From the NCBI RefSeq assembly GCF_900129555.1, contig NZ_FQWC01000004.1, positions 248,001 to 312,000 on the forward strand: a stretch of 64,000 nucleotides of DNA, written 5' to 3'. Positions 1-7,677 of this stretch are shown one piece after another (positions within the stretch are counted from its first letter, which is position 1; every line of letters begins with the position of its first letter). The DNA comes from Flavobacterium defluvii. GTDB lineage: Bacteria; Bacteroidota; Bacteroidia; Flavobacteriales; Flavobacteriaceae. The translations under genes and the position numbers were made by a program. The notes below the pieces were generated by a model. That model was not told the DNA's origin. It did no database searches and was given only the letters and a program-made list of their open reading frames with translations.

Positions 1-43
1 TCAAGTTTCATGTTACTGTTGAAACTTACTATTTATGTAATTA

Positions 44-97
44 AAAAAGTTTCAAGTTTTGGCCTCTTAACTTGAAACCTTAAACTTGAAACTTTTT
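44..97. repeat. Inverted repeat of AAGTTTCAAG/CTTGAAACTT type
   Basis: A perfect 16-bp inverted repeat has arms at 44-59 and 82-97, with a third partial copy (AACTTGAAAC) at 69-78 in the loop. It lies directly downstream of the ffh stop codon on the minus strand and ends in a run of A on its left side, so it may act as the ffh terminator. The same AAACTTG words recur in tandem at 30103-30137. Confidence 0.7.
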
Positions 98-103
98 CTT
101 ATT

Positions 104-1468
104 TTATCTCGGCATTCCTCCTGGCATACCACCCGGCATCCCTTTCATACCTCCCATCATCTTCATCAGATTTTTTCCGCCTGGGCCTTGCATCATCTTC
201 ATCATCTTGCTCATTTGGTCAAACTGCTTCATCAGCTGATTTACCTGCTCGATTTTTGTTCCCGAACCTTTTGCGATTCTGGCTTTTCTTTTTACATCAA
301 TAATGGCTGGCTTACTTCTTTCTCCCGGAGTCATCGAATAAATGATTGCTTCGATATGTTTGAAAGCGTCGTCTTCAATTTCAACGTCTTTCATCGCTTT
401 TGAGGCTCCTGGTATCATTCCTACCAAGTCTTTCATGTTACCCATTTTCTTTACTTGCTGAATCTGTGTTAAGAAGTCATCAAAACCAAATTCGTTTTTA
501 GCGATTTTCTTTTGAAGTTTTCTTGCTTCTTCTTCGTCAAATTGTTCCTGAGCTCTTTCAACAAGAGACACAACGTCTCCCATTCCTAAAATACGCTCGG
601 CCATACGTTCTGGATAGAAAACGTCAATTGCTTCCATTTTTTCTCCAGTACCAACAAATTTGATTGGTTTGTTTACAATCGATTTGATTGAAAGCGCCGC
701 TCCACCACGAGTATCACCATCTAATTTCGTTAAGATAACTCCATCAAAATTCAAGATATCGTTGAAAGCTTTTGCTGTGTTTACAGCATCTTGTCCTGTC
801 ATAGAATCGACAACGAACAAAGTTTCTTGTGGCTGAATTGCTTTGTGTACACGTGCAATTTCGTCCATCATTTCCTGATCTACTGCCAAACGACCTGCTG
901 TATCGACGATCACAACATTGAATCCGTTTGCTTTGGCGTGTTTGATTGCGTTTTGAGCAATTTCAACAGGATTTTTATTTTCTGGTTCTGAGTAAACCTC
1001 AACACCTATTTGATCTCCAACAACATGTAACTGATTGATCGCCGCTGGACGGTAGATATCACACGCTACAAGTAATGGTTTCTTATTTTTCTTCGTTTTT
1101 AAGAAGTTGGCTAATTTTCCTGAGAAAGTTGTTTTACCAGAACCCTGAAGTCCTGACATCAAAATAACAGTTGGATTTCCTGATAAGTTAACACCAGCAA
1201 CATCTCCACCCATTAATTCTGTCAACTCATCTTTTACCAGTTTTACTAATAACTGTCCTGGCTGTAAGGTTGTAAGTACATCCTGACCAATTGCTTTTTC
1301 TTTTACTTTGGTTGTAAAATCTTTAGCAATTTTAAAGTTAACGTCGGCATCAAGTAAAGCACGACGAACTTCTTTTAAAGTATCGGCAACGTTTACTTCT
1401 GTAATTTTACCGTGTCCTTTTAATATATGGAACGCTTTATCTAACTTATCACTTAAATTATCAAACAT
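104..1468 (-). CDS. ffh: Signal recognition particle protein Ffh
   Basis: This is the SRP54-type GTPase that binds signal sequences and SRP RNA and delivers ribosomes to FtsY at the membrane. The 454-residue protein has the N domain (about 1-90), a G domain with P-loop GLQGSGKTT near 106-114, DTAGR at 189-193 and TKLDGD at 247-252. The M domain ends in a methionine/glycine-rich tail. Length is normal for bacteria. The start is an ATG, and a good promoter lies about 25 bases upstream. It is a single-gene unit: the next gene downstream lies outside the window, and the neighbour upstream is separated by a repeat. Confidence 0.97.
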   Translation of the reverse strand: MFDNLSDKLDKAFHILKGHGKITEVNVADTLKEVRRALLDADVNFKIAKDFTTKVKEKAIGQDVLTTLQPGQLLVKLVKDELTELMGGDVAGVNLSGNPTVILMSGLQGSGKTTFSGKLANFLKTKKNKKPLLVACDIYRPAAINQLHVVGDQIGVEVYSEPENKNPVEIAQNAIKHAKANGFNVVIVDTAGRLAVDQEMMDEIARVHKAIQPQETLFVVDSMTGQDAVNTAKAFNDILNFDGVILTKLDGDTRGGAALSIKSIVNKPIKFVGTGEKMEAIDVFYPERMAERILGMGDVVSLVERAQEQFDEEEARKLQKKIAKNEFGFDDFLTQIQQVKKMGNMKDLVGMIPGASKAMKDVEIEDDAFKHIEAIIYSMTPGERSKPAIIDVKRKARIAKGSGTKIEQVNQLMKQFDQMSKMMKMMQGPGGKNLMKMMGGMKGMPGGMPGGMPR

Positions 1469-1490
1469 ACTATTTTCTTTATTTGAAGTG

Positions 1491-1521
1491 CAAAGATAAT
1501 CTAATTAGATATTTCAGGCAA
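1491..1521 (-). promoter_or_regulatory. Promoter of ffh, -33/-7 type
   Basis: Read on the minus strand there is TATCTTTG (plus-strand CAAAGATA at 1491-1498) and a TTG (CAA at 1519-1521) with a 20-base spacer. This fits the Bacteroidota primary-sigma consensus TTG-N17-23-TAnnTTTG and sits 23 bases before the ffh start. Confidence 0.6.
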
Positions 1522-1529
1522 TTTATTTT

Positions 1530-1720
1530 TTAAGGTTCAAAGTGACATAGGCTCATAGCAACAAAGGTTTTCAGTTTCTCGCAGATTTAACAGATTAGGC
1601 AGATTATTTTTTTAGATTATATATGATAAAATCCGCTAGATCTGCTAAATCTGCGAGAGAAAAAAAGGCGCAAAGAATAAAACCTCTGCACCTTTGTAAC
1701 TTTGTCCCTTTGAACCTTAA
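1530..1720. repeat. Nested inverted repeat between ffh and MBOAT gene
   Basis: Outer arms at 1530-1547 and 1703-1720 are complementary at 17 of 18 positions (word ACTTTGAACCTTAA). Inner arms at 1577-1589 and 1646-1658 are perfectly complementary over 13 bases (word TCTCGCAGATTTA). The element fills nearly the whole 255-base gap. Related words recur at 41270-41480. It looks like a dispersed intergenic palindromic repeat rather than a gene, and no reading frame fits it. Confidence 0.7.
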
Positions 1721-1723
1721 AAA

Positions 1724-3403
1724 CTAAAACTGGAAATAAATAAACGGCTGCGAACCTGCAACCGCAGTTGCATATACAATCCAGTAAACGAAACCTAAAA
1801 TGATTGCTTTTACTAAAATTGGCGTTTTATCAAAAACAGATTTCATTCCATTTGTGAAAGTTTCTGGTAAGAAATGCCAAACATATCCGAACAACATTAA
1901 TCCAAATACATTTTTATAACCAATTATAATTGCTTTCCAGTTTTCTGGTTCGAAAGTTAATTGTCCAATATTATTGATTACCTGCAATGCTGTTTCAAAA
2001 TCTCTGGCGCGGAAAAAGATCCAGCAGAAAACTACAAAATGGAATGTAATTACGATTGAGAAAAATCTCCATAAGAAATTTGAACCTTCTTTTTTAGATG
2101 GAAAAAATTCCATAAATATTTTATGAACCGCTAATGCTAATCCGTGTAAAGCTCCCCAAACAATAAACTGTGCTCCTGCTCCATGCCATAATCCTCCTAA
2201 AAGCATTGTGGTGAAAAGATTAAAGTTGGTTACTAAAGTTTGTTTTCTTTTGCTTGAAAGCAAAAATGACAAACAAAATAACGCAATTGAACTAAATGCA
2301 ATTATAAGTGGAATTATGCTTGTATTGTAACTCGTAATTCCCCAAAGCAATAATCCAAAAAAGAATAAACTTGGAAATAAAAATCCTGCGAACGAACCTT
2401 CCCTGTTTCCTCCAATAGAAATATACAAGAAATCTTTTAACCAGGTTGAAAGAGAAATATGCCATCTTCTCCAGAAGTCTGTTATAGAAGTTGACTTATA
2501 AGGTGTTCTAAAGTTGGCTGGTAATTTAAATCCTAACAATAAAGCGATTCCGATTGCCATATCTGAATATCCTGAAAAATCACAATAAATCTGGATTGCA
2601 TATCCATAAGAAGCCATTAAGTTTTCGAATGACGTATAGTTCATTGGTGTATCAAAAACACGATCGACAAAGTTTACTGAAATGTAATTTGAGATAACCG
2701 TTTTTTTGATTAATCCACCTATAATTAAAAACAAACCGTTATTTACATCTTGTCTTGTCAGGTTTAGTTTTTGATAAATCTGTGGAAGAAAATCTTTTGC
2801 ACGTACGATTGGTCCGGCAACTAATTGCGGGAAAAATGAAACGAAAAATAAATATTCGATGTAGTTTTTTGTCGGTTTAATTTCTTCTCTGTAAATCTCA
2901 ATAATATAACTCATCGATTGGAACGTATAAAACGAAATCCCAACCGGAAGAAAAATATCATGAAATTTAAAATGACCATTGAACATATCGTTGTATGTTC
3001 CAATCATAAAATTCATGTATTTAAAATAACCTAATAATCCTAAATTCAGAATTACACTTATTACCAAATAGATTTTCCTTGTACTGTCTTTTGTTTCTTT
3101 ATAAATAATCTGGCTTAAACCATAATCGACTACAGATGAAAGTAATAAAAGTAAAAAGTAAACTCCGCTCGATTTGTAATAAAAGAAAAGCGAGAATAGA
3201 ATTACGTAGGTCAATCGTAAATAAAATGTTTTACGCAGAAAGCCATACACAAAATAAAAAACAAGAAATAATCCTAAGAATAACCCCGTGTTGAATAATA
3301 ATTTTTCATCTGGATTATAAATAAACCAGCCTTTAACCTGTTCTATTGTAATTGCACCAAAATTTTGAATGAACCAATTATTGATGTTATCTAATGTTGT
3401 CAA
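1724..3403 (-). CDS. MBOAT family membrane O-acyltransferase (AlgI/PatA-like)
   Basis: This is a polytopic membrane-bound O-acyltransferase, a family that moves acyl groups across the inner membrane for transfer to a polysaccharide, peptidoglycan or teichoic acid. The 559-residue protein has many hydrophobic helices, the WRRWH motif at 311-315 and the catalytic-His motif GLWHG around H407. It ends in FIYFQF, as does the second MBOAT of the window. The start is a TTG directly after the stop of the upstream SGNH gene (one-base gap), and no ATG occurs before residue 130, so translation is probably coupled. It is the last gene of a three-gene operon with two SGNH proteins, the usual partners of this family. 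Substrate is not known. Confidence 0.9.
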   Translation of the reverse strand: MTTLDNINNWFIQNFGAITIEQVKGWFIYNPDEKLLFNTGLFLGLFLVFYFVYGFLRKTFYLRLTYVILFSLFFYYKSSGVYFLLLLLSSVVDYGLSQIIYKETKDSTRKIYLVISVILNLGLLGYFKYMNFMIGTYNDMFNGHFKFHDIFLPVGISFYTFQSMSYIIEIYREEIKPTKNYIEYLFFVSFFPQLVAGPIVRAKDFLPQIYQKLNLTRQDVNNGLFLIIGGLIKKTVISNYISVNFVDRVFDTPMNYTSFENLMASYGYAIQIYCDFSGYSDMAIGIALLLGFKLPANFRTPYKSTSITDFWRRWHISLSTWLKDFLYISIGGNREGSFAGFLFPSLFFFGLLLWGITSYNTSIIPLIIAFSSIALFCLSFLLSSKRKQTLVTNFNLFTTMLLGGLWHGAGAQFIVWGALHGLALAVHKIFMEFFPSKKEGSNFLWRFFSIVITFHFVVFCWIFFRARDFETALQVINNIGQLTFEPENWKAIIIGYKNVFGLMLFGYVWHFLPETFTNGMKSVFDKTPILVKAIILGFVYWIVYATAVAGSQPFIYFQF

Positions 3404-3404
3404 C

Positions 3405-4823
3405 TTAATTCTGTAATTTAAAATTATTGTATGCCTTTAAAAATGCTTCTGAGAATAAATTTCCTTGTTTTTCATATCCTTTTTTAGAATAATGAACCCA
3501 ATCCGGACCAATTAATCCCGCTGATTTAAGACCTCTAATTCCTTCCATTCCGCCAAATTCATCATATAAATCCCAAACTGCAAAACCGTCTGTCTGCGCA
3601 ATTTCTAAAATCTGTTTTGTGTATTCGTGAATAAAAGTATTGGGTCTTTTTCTAAGCAGCGATGGCGGCGGCGTCATTACAATTATTGGAACATTTATGT
3701 TTTGTGCTTTTACATTGCTTATAAATTCCCGTAATTGTTTGATGTAATTTGCCGATTCCAGTTTCTCGTAACTTTCGTTTGTTCCGAGTGAAAAAACCAG
3801 CATATCCGGATGCAAAGCTTTTAACTGCTCAAAAAACAAAGGATATTTATTGTAATCAGAATATTTAGCACCGTTTACTCCAATTCCGCTATAAATAAGT
3901 CCCGGAGCATCTTTCTCTAAGACAATTCCGTTTAGCTCAAATTTTGAAGCATTTTTATTCGGAATCAAATAAATTTTTTCTAAAGCTTTTTCAGAATTAT
4001 AATAATGTGAATATGAATCTGACTGCAGATTTAAAGAAACAAATTCTGATGTTTTAATATTCTTTGGCTGTGTTTCGTTTGTTGGGATTTTTAATATTCT
4101 TCCTGCACGAATATTATTTGATTTTAGTGAATTTGCTCTTTTTATTTCTGCAATAGAAACGTTGTATTTATCAGCAATTACAGAGATTGCTTCTCCTTTT
4201 TTAATTTTATGTGTAATTACTTTTCGTTCTTCAGTTTCAATAAATTTGGTTTGAGATGCTGTCGACAACTCAAACATATCTTCGTTTTTAGGTGTAATTA
4301 TTCGAATTGAATTAAATTTATAGGATGGATCTTTGATGTTCAATTCTAAAACAAATCCTCCGGCATCTCTCCAAAGTGCAATTCCGCTTAAACCAATAGG
4401 ATAATTTCTAACAGGGTAAATATTTCGATATGTTTCCCAAACCCTATTGCAGCGAAAACGTTCGTTATAAGATCCGTTTGTTTTTGCCAATTGATAAGGA
4501 AAAACTAATCCTCGTCCTGCATTTCCAAATTTTTTCTGCAATTTTTTTCTGATTTCATTGGTCATTAAATCTCCCTGAATGTGAGAATCTCCAATATGAA
4601 CGATATTTATTTTTTGATTGTTATCGCTCTCATTATCTTTTAATTTCTTAAAAAGACTTTCTAAAACTTTTGCATTATAAATGTGATTTCCTTCAGAAGA
4701 TTCAGTCGCTGCCGAATCGATTTTGCTAACCATATTTTTAGTAATTGGAGGTGAAACTGGATCTTGAGGTTTATCATTTGTTGAGAAAAAAAGACAACAA
4801 AAGAAAATAATAAGTTTATTCAT
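3405..4823 (-). CDS. SGNH/GDSL-like protein with inserted LysM domain
   Basis: This is probably an envelope acyltransferase or esterase working with the adjacent MBOAT. The 472-residue protein has an N-terminal hydrophobic segment (residues 3-14). SGNH blocks visible are IGDSH at 77-81 (nucleophile Ser80), GTN at 347-349 and DWVH at 441-444 (Asp441/His444). Between the first and second of these lies a LysM-like segment at about 203-247 (HKIKKGEAISVIADKYNVS), which normally binds N-acetylglucosamine polymers. The start overlaps the upstream SGNH gene by 8 bases. The LysM suggests peptidoglycan or chitin-like glycan as target; that is inference. Confidence 0.85.
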   Translation of the reverse strand: MNKLIIFFCCLFFSTNDKPQDPVSPPITKNMVSKIDSAATESSEGNHIYNAKVLESLFKKLKDNESDNNQKINIVHIGDSHIQGDLMTNEIRKKLQKKFGNAGRGLVFPYQLAKTNGSYNERFRCNRVWETYRNIYPVRNYPIGLSGIALWRDAGGFVLELNIKDPSYKFNSIRIITPKNEDMFELSTASQTKFIETEERKVITHKIKKGEAISVIADKYNVSIAEIKRANSLKSNNIRAGRILKIPTNETQPKNIKTSEFVSLNLQSDSYSHYYNSEKALEKIYLIPNKNASKFELNGIVLEKDAPGLIYSGIGVNGAKYSDYNKYPLFFEQLKALHPDMLVFSLGTNESYEKLESANYIKQLREFISNVKAQNINVPIIVMTPPPSLLRKRPNTFIHEYTKQILEIAQTDGFAVWDLYDEFGGMEGIRGLKSAGLIGPDWVHYSKKGYEKQGNLFSEAFLKAYNNFKLQN

Positions 4824-6297
4824 TTACGCTATCTTTTTTTACAGAAACAGAATCTGCTTTGGGTTTTCGAATTGCTTTTGGTTTAACGCCCGCTTCACGT
4901 TTTTCGCGTAAAACTTTATATTGTTCGTAACCTTGATTTAACTGACTGTACAATAAATTACCAATTGCCTTTGCACCTCTTTGGTTAAAGTGGGTGTAAT
5001 CTTTATTGGCTTTAGCCGGAGATTCATCAACCCATTTTACCATCGATCCGTCTCCGCCCATTAAAGTGTATAAATTTACAAATCCTGATTCGGTTTCTAA
5101 TGCATATTTTTTCTGCGCTTTCATTAAAGGTACAACCGCTGAATCTGTTTTCATTTCTAAATCATATTTTGTTGATTTATCAGCAGTTGAAACAATTAAA
5201 ATAGAAACGCCCGGAAACGATTCTTTTATTTTATTTACTGTTTTAGTCATACCTTTTTCGTACCAAAAATAATTCTTGGTTCCGTAATTCAATACGTTTG
5301 TTCCGTAGTGAAGAATGATTAAATCATATTTCAAATTATTATTAAAAGCCTGCATTACGTTTGCATCAAACATGGAAATTGGCAGTCCGGAGTTTCCTCT
5401 TTGAGAGAAATTATCAACATGAATTCCGCTTCCATTATCAAAATTAAATCCATAAATTGGAATTGAATCTGCATGAATAAAATTAGCTTTAAAAGATTTC
5501 ACACTTCCGGAAGTCACTTTTAAACTATTTACCAAGTTATTTGGAGTAAGGCTTTTATGAAGTGTATCTTTTCCGATAATAAAATCTACGTTTCCTTTTT
5601 TAGACGCTTTTCCGTAAAATAATGTTGGATTATTTAATGATGTAGAATATTTGTTCAATCCAGCTTCATATTGAACCCAAGTCGCATTTGTTTTATCATT
5701 AGCAAAAAACACATGACCATTTACTCCAAAAGGACTTATTGGTCTTTTTACATTTAAGTACGATTGTATTTTCCAGTTTTTAGAAAAAAGCGTTTTTACA
5801 GAACCTCTAGATGCCGAAGATTCTGAAATTATCGAAACAAAACCAACTCCGTTTCCGCCAAAACGTTCCTGATAATTCATACGAACATCTTGCACGATTA
5901 AATCCCCATCGGTCATAGAATCTCCATAATAAGCAATTCTAACATGATTTTGCGGGTTTTGTTCCAGTTGATATAATTTTTCGTAAAAGGAAATCAAGTA
6001 CTGATATCCTTTGTAATTATCGAAAGTTTCAGATGGAAATTCGATTCCTTGAGAAGCATCGTAAACAATTTTCTGCTGGCCTAGTCTTCGTTCACTTTCT
6101 TCGATGCTGTCACTTTTTAACGACAATGAATCTTTCGCAACAGATTCCAGAAGCAGACTGTCTATAAGTACATTTTTAGAATCTACTTTACTATCTGAAA
6201 AGATTTTATTTGGTAAAACCTGTTTAAAACCAATAAACGCAAAAAAAGCTAATGCAACAATTGCAAAAGACTTGAAGAAATATGATTTTGTATTCAC
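4816..6297 (-). CDS. SGNH/GDSL-like membrane-anchored protein
   Basis: This is the first gene of the MBOAT operon. The 493-residue protein has one N-terminal membrane helix (about 8-28), a Ser/Lys/Asp-rich linker and an SGNH fold with GDS at 125-127, GTN at 332-334 and DYTH at 433-436, so the Ser-Asp-His set appears complete. The basic C-terminal tail (about 465-493) is low in complexity. The start codon is GTG at 6295-6297; no earlier in-frame ATG is available. It resembles the following SGNH protein in layout but lacks LysM, so the two may act in sequence (transfer and attachment) on one substrate. Exact reaction is unknown. Confidence 0.82.
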   Translation of the reverse strand: MNTKSYFFKSFAIVALAFFAFIGFKQVLPNKIFSDSKVDSKNVLIDSLLLESVAKDSLSLKSDSIEESERRLGQQKIVYDASQGIEFPSETFDNYKGYQYLISFYEKLYQLEQNPQNHVRIAYYGDSMTDGDLIVQDVRMNYQERFGGNGVGFVSIISESSASRGSVKTLFSKNWKIQSYLNVKRPISPFGVNGHVFFANDKTNATWVQYEAGLNKYSTSLNNPTLFYGKASKKGNVDFIIGKDTLHKSLTPNNLVNSLKVTSGSVKSFKANFIHADSIPIYGFNFDNGSGIHVDNFSQRGNSGLPISMFDANVMQAFNNNLKYDLIILHYGTNVLNYGTKNYFWYEKGMTKTVNKIKESFPGVSILIVSTADKSTKYDLEMKTDSAVVPLMKAQKKYALETESGFVNLYTLMGGDGSMVKWVDESPAKANKDYTHFNQRGAKAIGNLLYSQLNQGYEQYKVLREKREAGVKPKAIRKPKADSVSVKKDSVNE

Positions 6298-6442
6298 TTA
6301 ATAATTATAAATTTAAAGAAAAGAACTACAAAAATTAAAGAATATATAAAATTCCTGTTAATTCTTAAGACATAAACACCTGCAAAGATAGAATTAAACA
6401 TTCATTTTCAAGTCATTTTAACAATAAAGAAAATTAAAAAAA

Positions 6443-6466
6443 AGAGGTTAGATAACTCTAACCTCT
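6443..6466 (-). terminator. Terminator of the heme-uptake operon
   Basis: A perfect 10-bp stem (AGAGGTTAGA / TCTAACCTCT) with a TAAC loop is followed on the minus strand by a T-run (A-run at 6435-6442). It lies about 110 bases after the HmuY-like stop codon. Confidence 0.75.
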
Positions 6467-6576
6467 AAATCAAAAAAAAATAAAAAAACAAAGCTAATGA
6501 TTAACTAATTTTTTGATGACAAAGCATCATAAACCATAATGAATATCTTTATCCTTTTTAAATTTTCATTATATAA

Positions 6577-7659
6577 TTAATTCAGGATTGCATATTCTAA
6601 AGCTGGATTTCCTCTTTCACCCGCATCGTTTGTCATAGCAAGGAATTTAACTTTATAATAGTTTCCTGCAGCATCTTTAACTACATAAAAACGGTCAGTT
6701 CTAATACTTGGTAAAGTATTTGGTCCTCCTCCACTTCTCCAGTTCGCACCAATAATTCTTTGATCTGTTACAGAGGCTTTAAAATTAGCTTCAACAACTT
6801 TAGCTTTTGTAAAATCTGCATAAGATCCACCATCAGCTACTAAAACCTGATAGGCCTGCGTACCTCCTTTTGAATTTGTAGTAATAAAATCTGAATATCC
6901 ATAAGTAACTTCAGTACCTGCATTTAAATAATTAGTAAATACTGTAAAGTTTAAATCCCATTTGGCTTTTTGAGGCTCAACAGAAACTGTATTTCCTGTA
7001 GATAGACTGAAAAATGTGAAGTTAAAATCAGTGTCCTTTGATACAACTTTCTCAGTATAAGTAGCTGAAGCTAAATCTGCATATTGAATTTTATATCCAT
7101 TTCCGCTTCTTAAAATTCTAACTTTTTTCCATCCTCTTGCATCTCCATCTACACTAACAGATCCTGTTGCTGGTTTAGTGGTAGAAACTGCAAATCCCAG
7201 ATTTACTAAATACACTTTATTTTCAGCGTCTATAGCCGAAATTTCTGCAATTGCAGTTCCAATACCTGCTCCTGCTCCTGTTAAAACACCTGTTGGATTA
7301 TCTACATAACCATTCGAAGCTGCTGTTGTCCCAGCGCCAACTGCTACATTAGAATCACTTTCTTGTGGTAATGTAATATCCGAAGTTTCTAATTTTTTTA
7401 CAGCCATTTTTAGAGATCCGTTGATTACAACTCTAAATTCTGAGCCAGATGAAAATCCGAAATCCCAAGCAGCTCTATTTACTGCTTTTGCTTCTTTGGT
7501 GCTTAAGTCAAGGTAAACTTGATTTGGCTGGTTTGCCCCACCTACCGCTGGCTGTAAAGTTGCTCCAACTGTTGGAATTTCAACTTCAGGAGTATCGTCA
7601 TCACTTGAACAAGCTGCAAGAGATAAAAATGCGAATGATAGTAATAATAATTTTTTCAT
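6577..7659 (-). CDS. HmuY-like lipoprotein (putative heme-binding)
   Basis: A 360-residue exported lipoprotein; the signal peptide ends in a lipobox with Cys17 (LAAC). The body is beta-rich and shows the HmuY-family pattern: WDFGF followed by a VVINGS strand near the N-terminus and a second similar half (KWDLNFTVF) later. HmuY proteins of Bacteroidota capture heme at the surface and hand it to a TonB receptor. Here the receptor gene lies 18 bases upstream in the same operon, which supports the role. The heme ligands cannot be assigned by eye. Start ATG is clear. Iron or heme control is inferred from the shared divergent promoter region. Confidence 0.82.
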   Translation of the reverse strand: MKKLLLLSFAFLSLAACSSDDDTPEVEIPTVGATLQPAVGGANQPNQVYLDLSTKEAKAVNRAAWDFGFSSGSEFRVVINGSLKMAVKKLETSDITLPQESDSNVAVGAGTTAASNGYVDNPTGVLTGAGAGIGTAIAEISAIDAENKVYLVNLGFAVSTTKPATGSVSVDGDARGWKKVRILRSGNGYKIQYADLASATYTEKVVSKDTDFNFTFFSLSTGNTVSVEPQKAKWDLNFTVFTNYLNAGTEVTYGYSDFITTNSKGGTQAYQVLVADGGSYADFTKAKVVEANFKASVTDQRIIGANWRSGGGPNTLPSIRTDRFYVVKDAAGNYYKVKFLAMTNDAGERGNPALEYAILN

Positions 7660-7677
7660 TTTATTTCTGTATTTATA

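Noticed and set aside
86..403. 105-residue plus-strand frame opposite ffh
   Set aside because: Shadow of the Met/Gly-rich ffh tail; His-rich and without any family resemblance.
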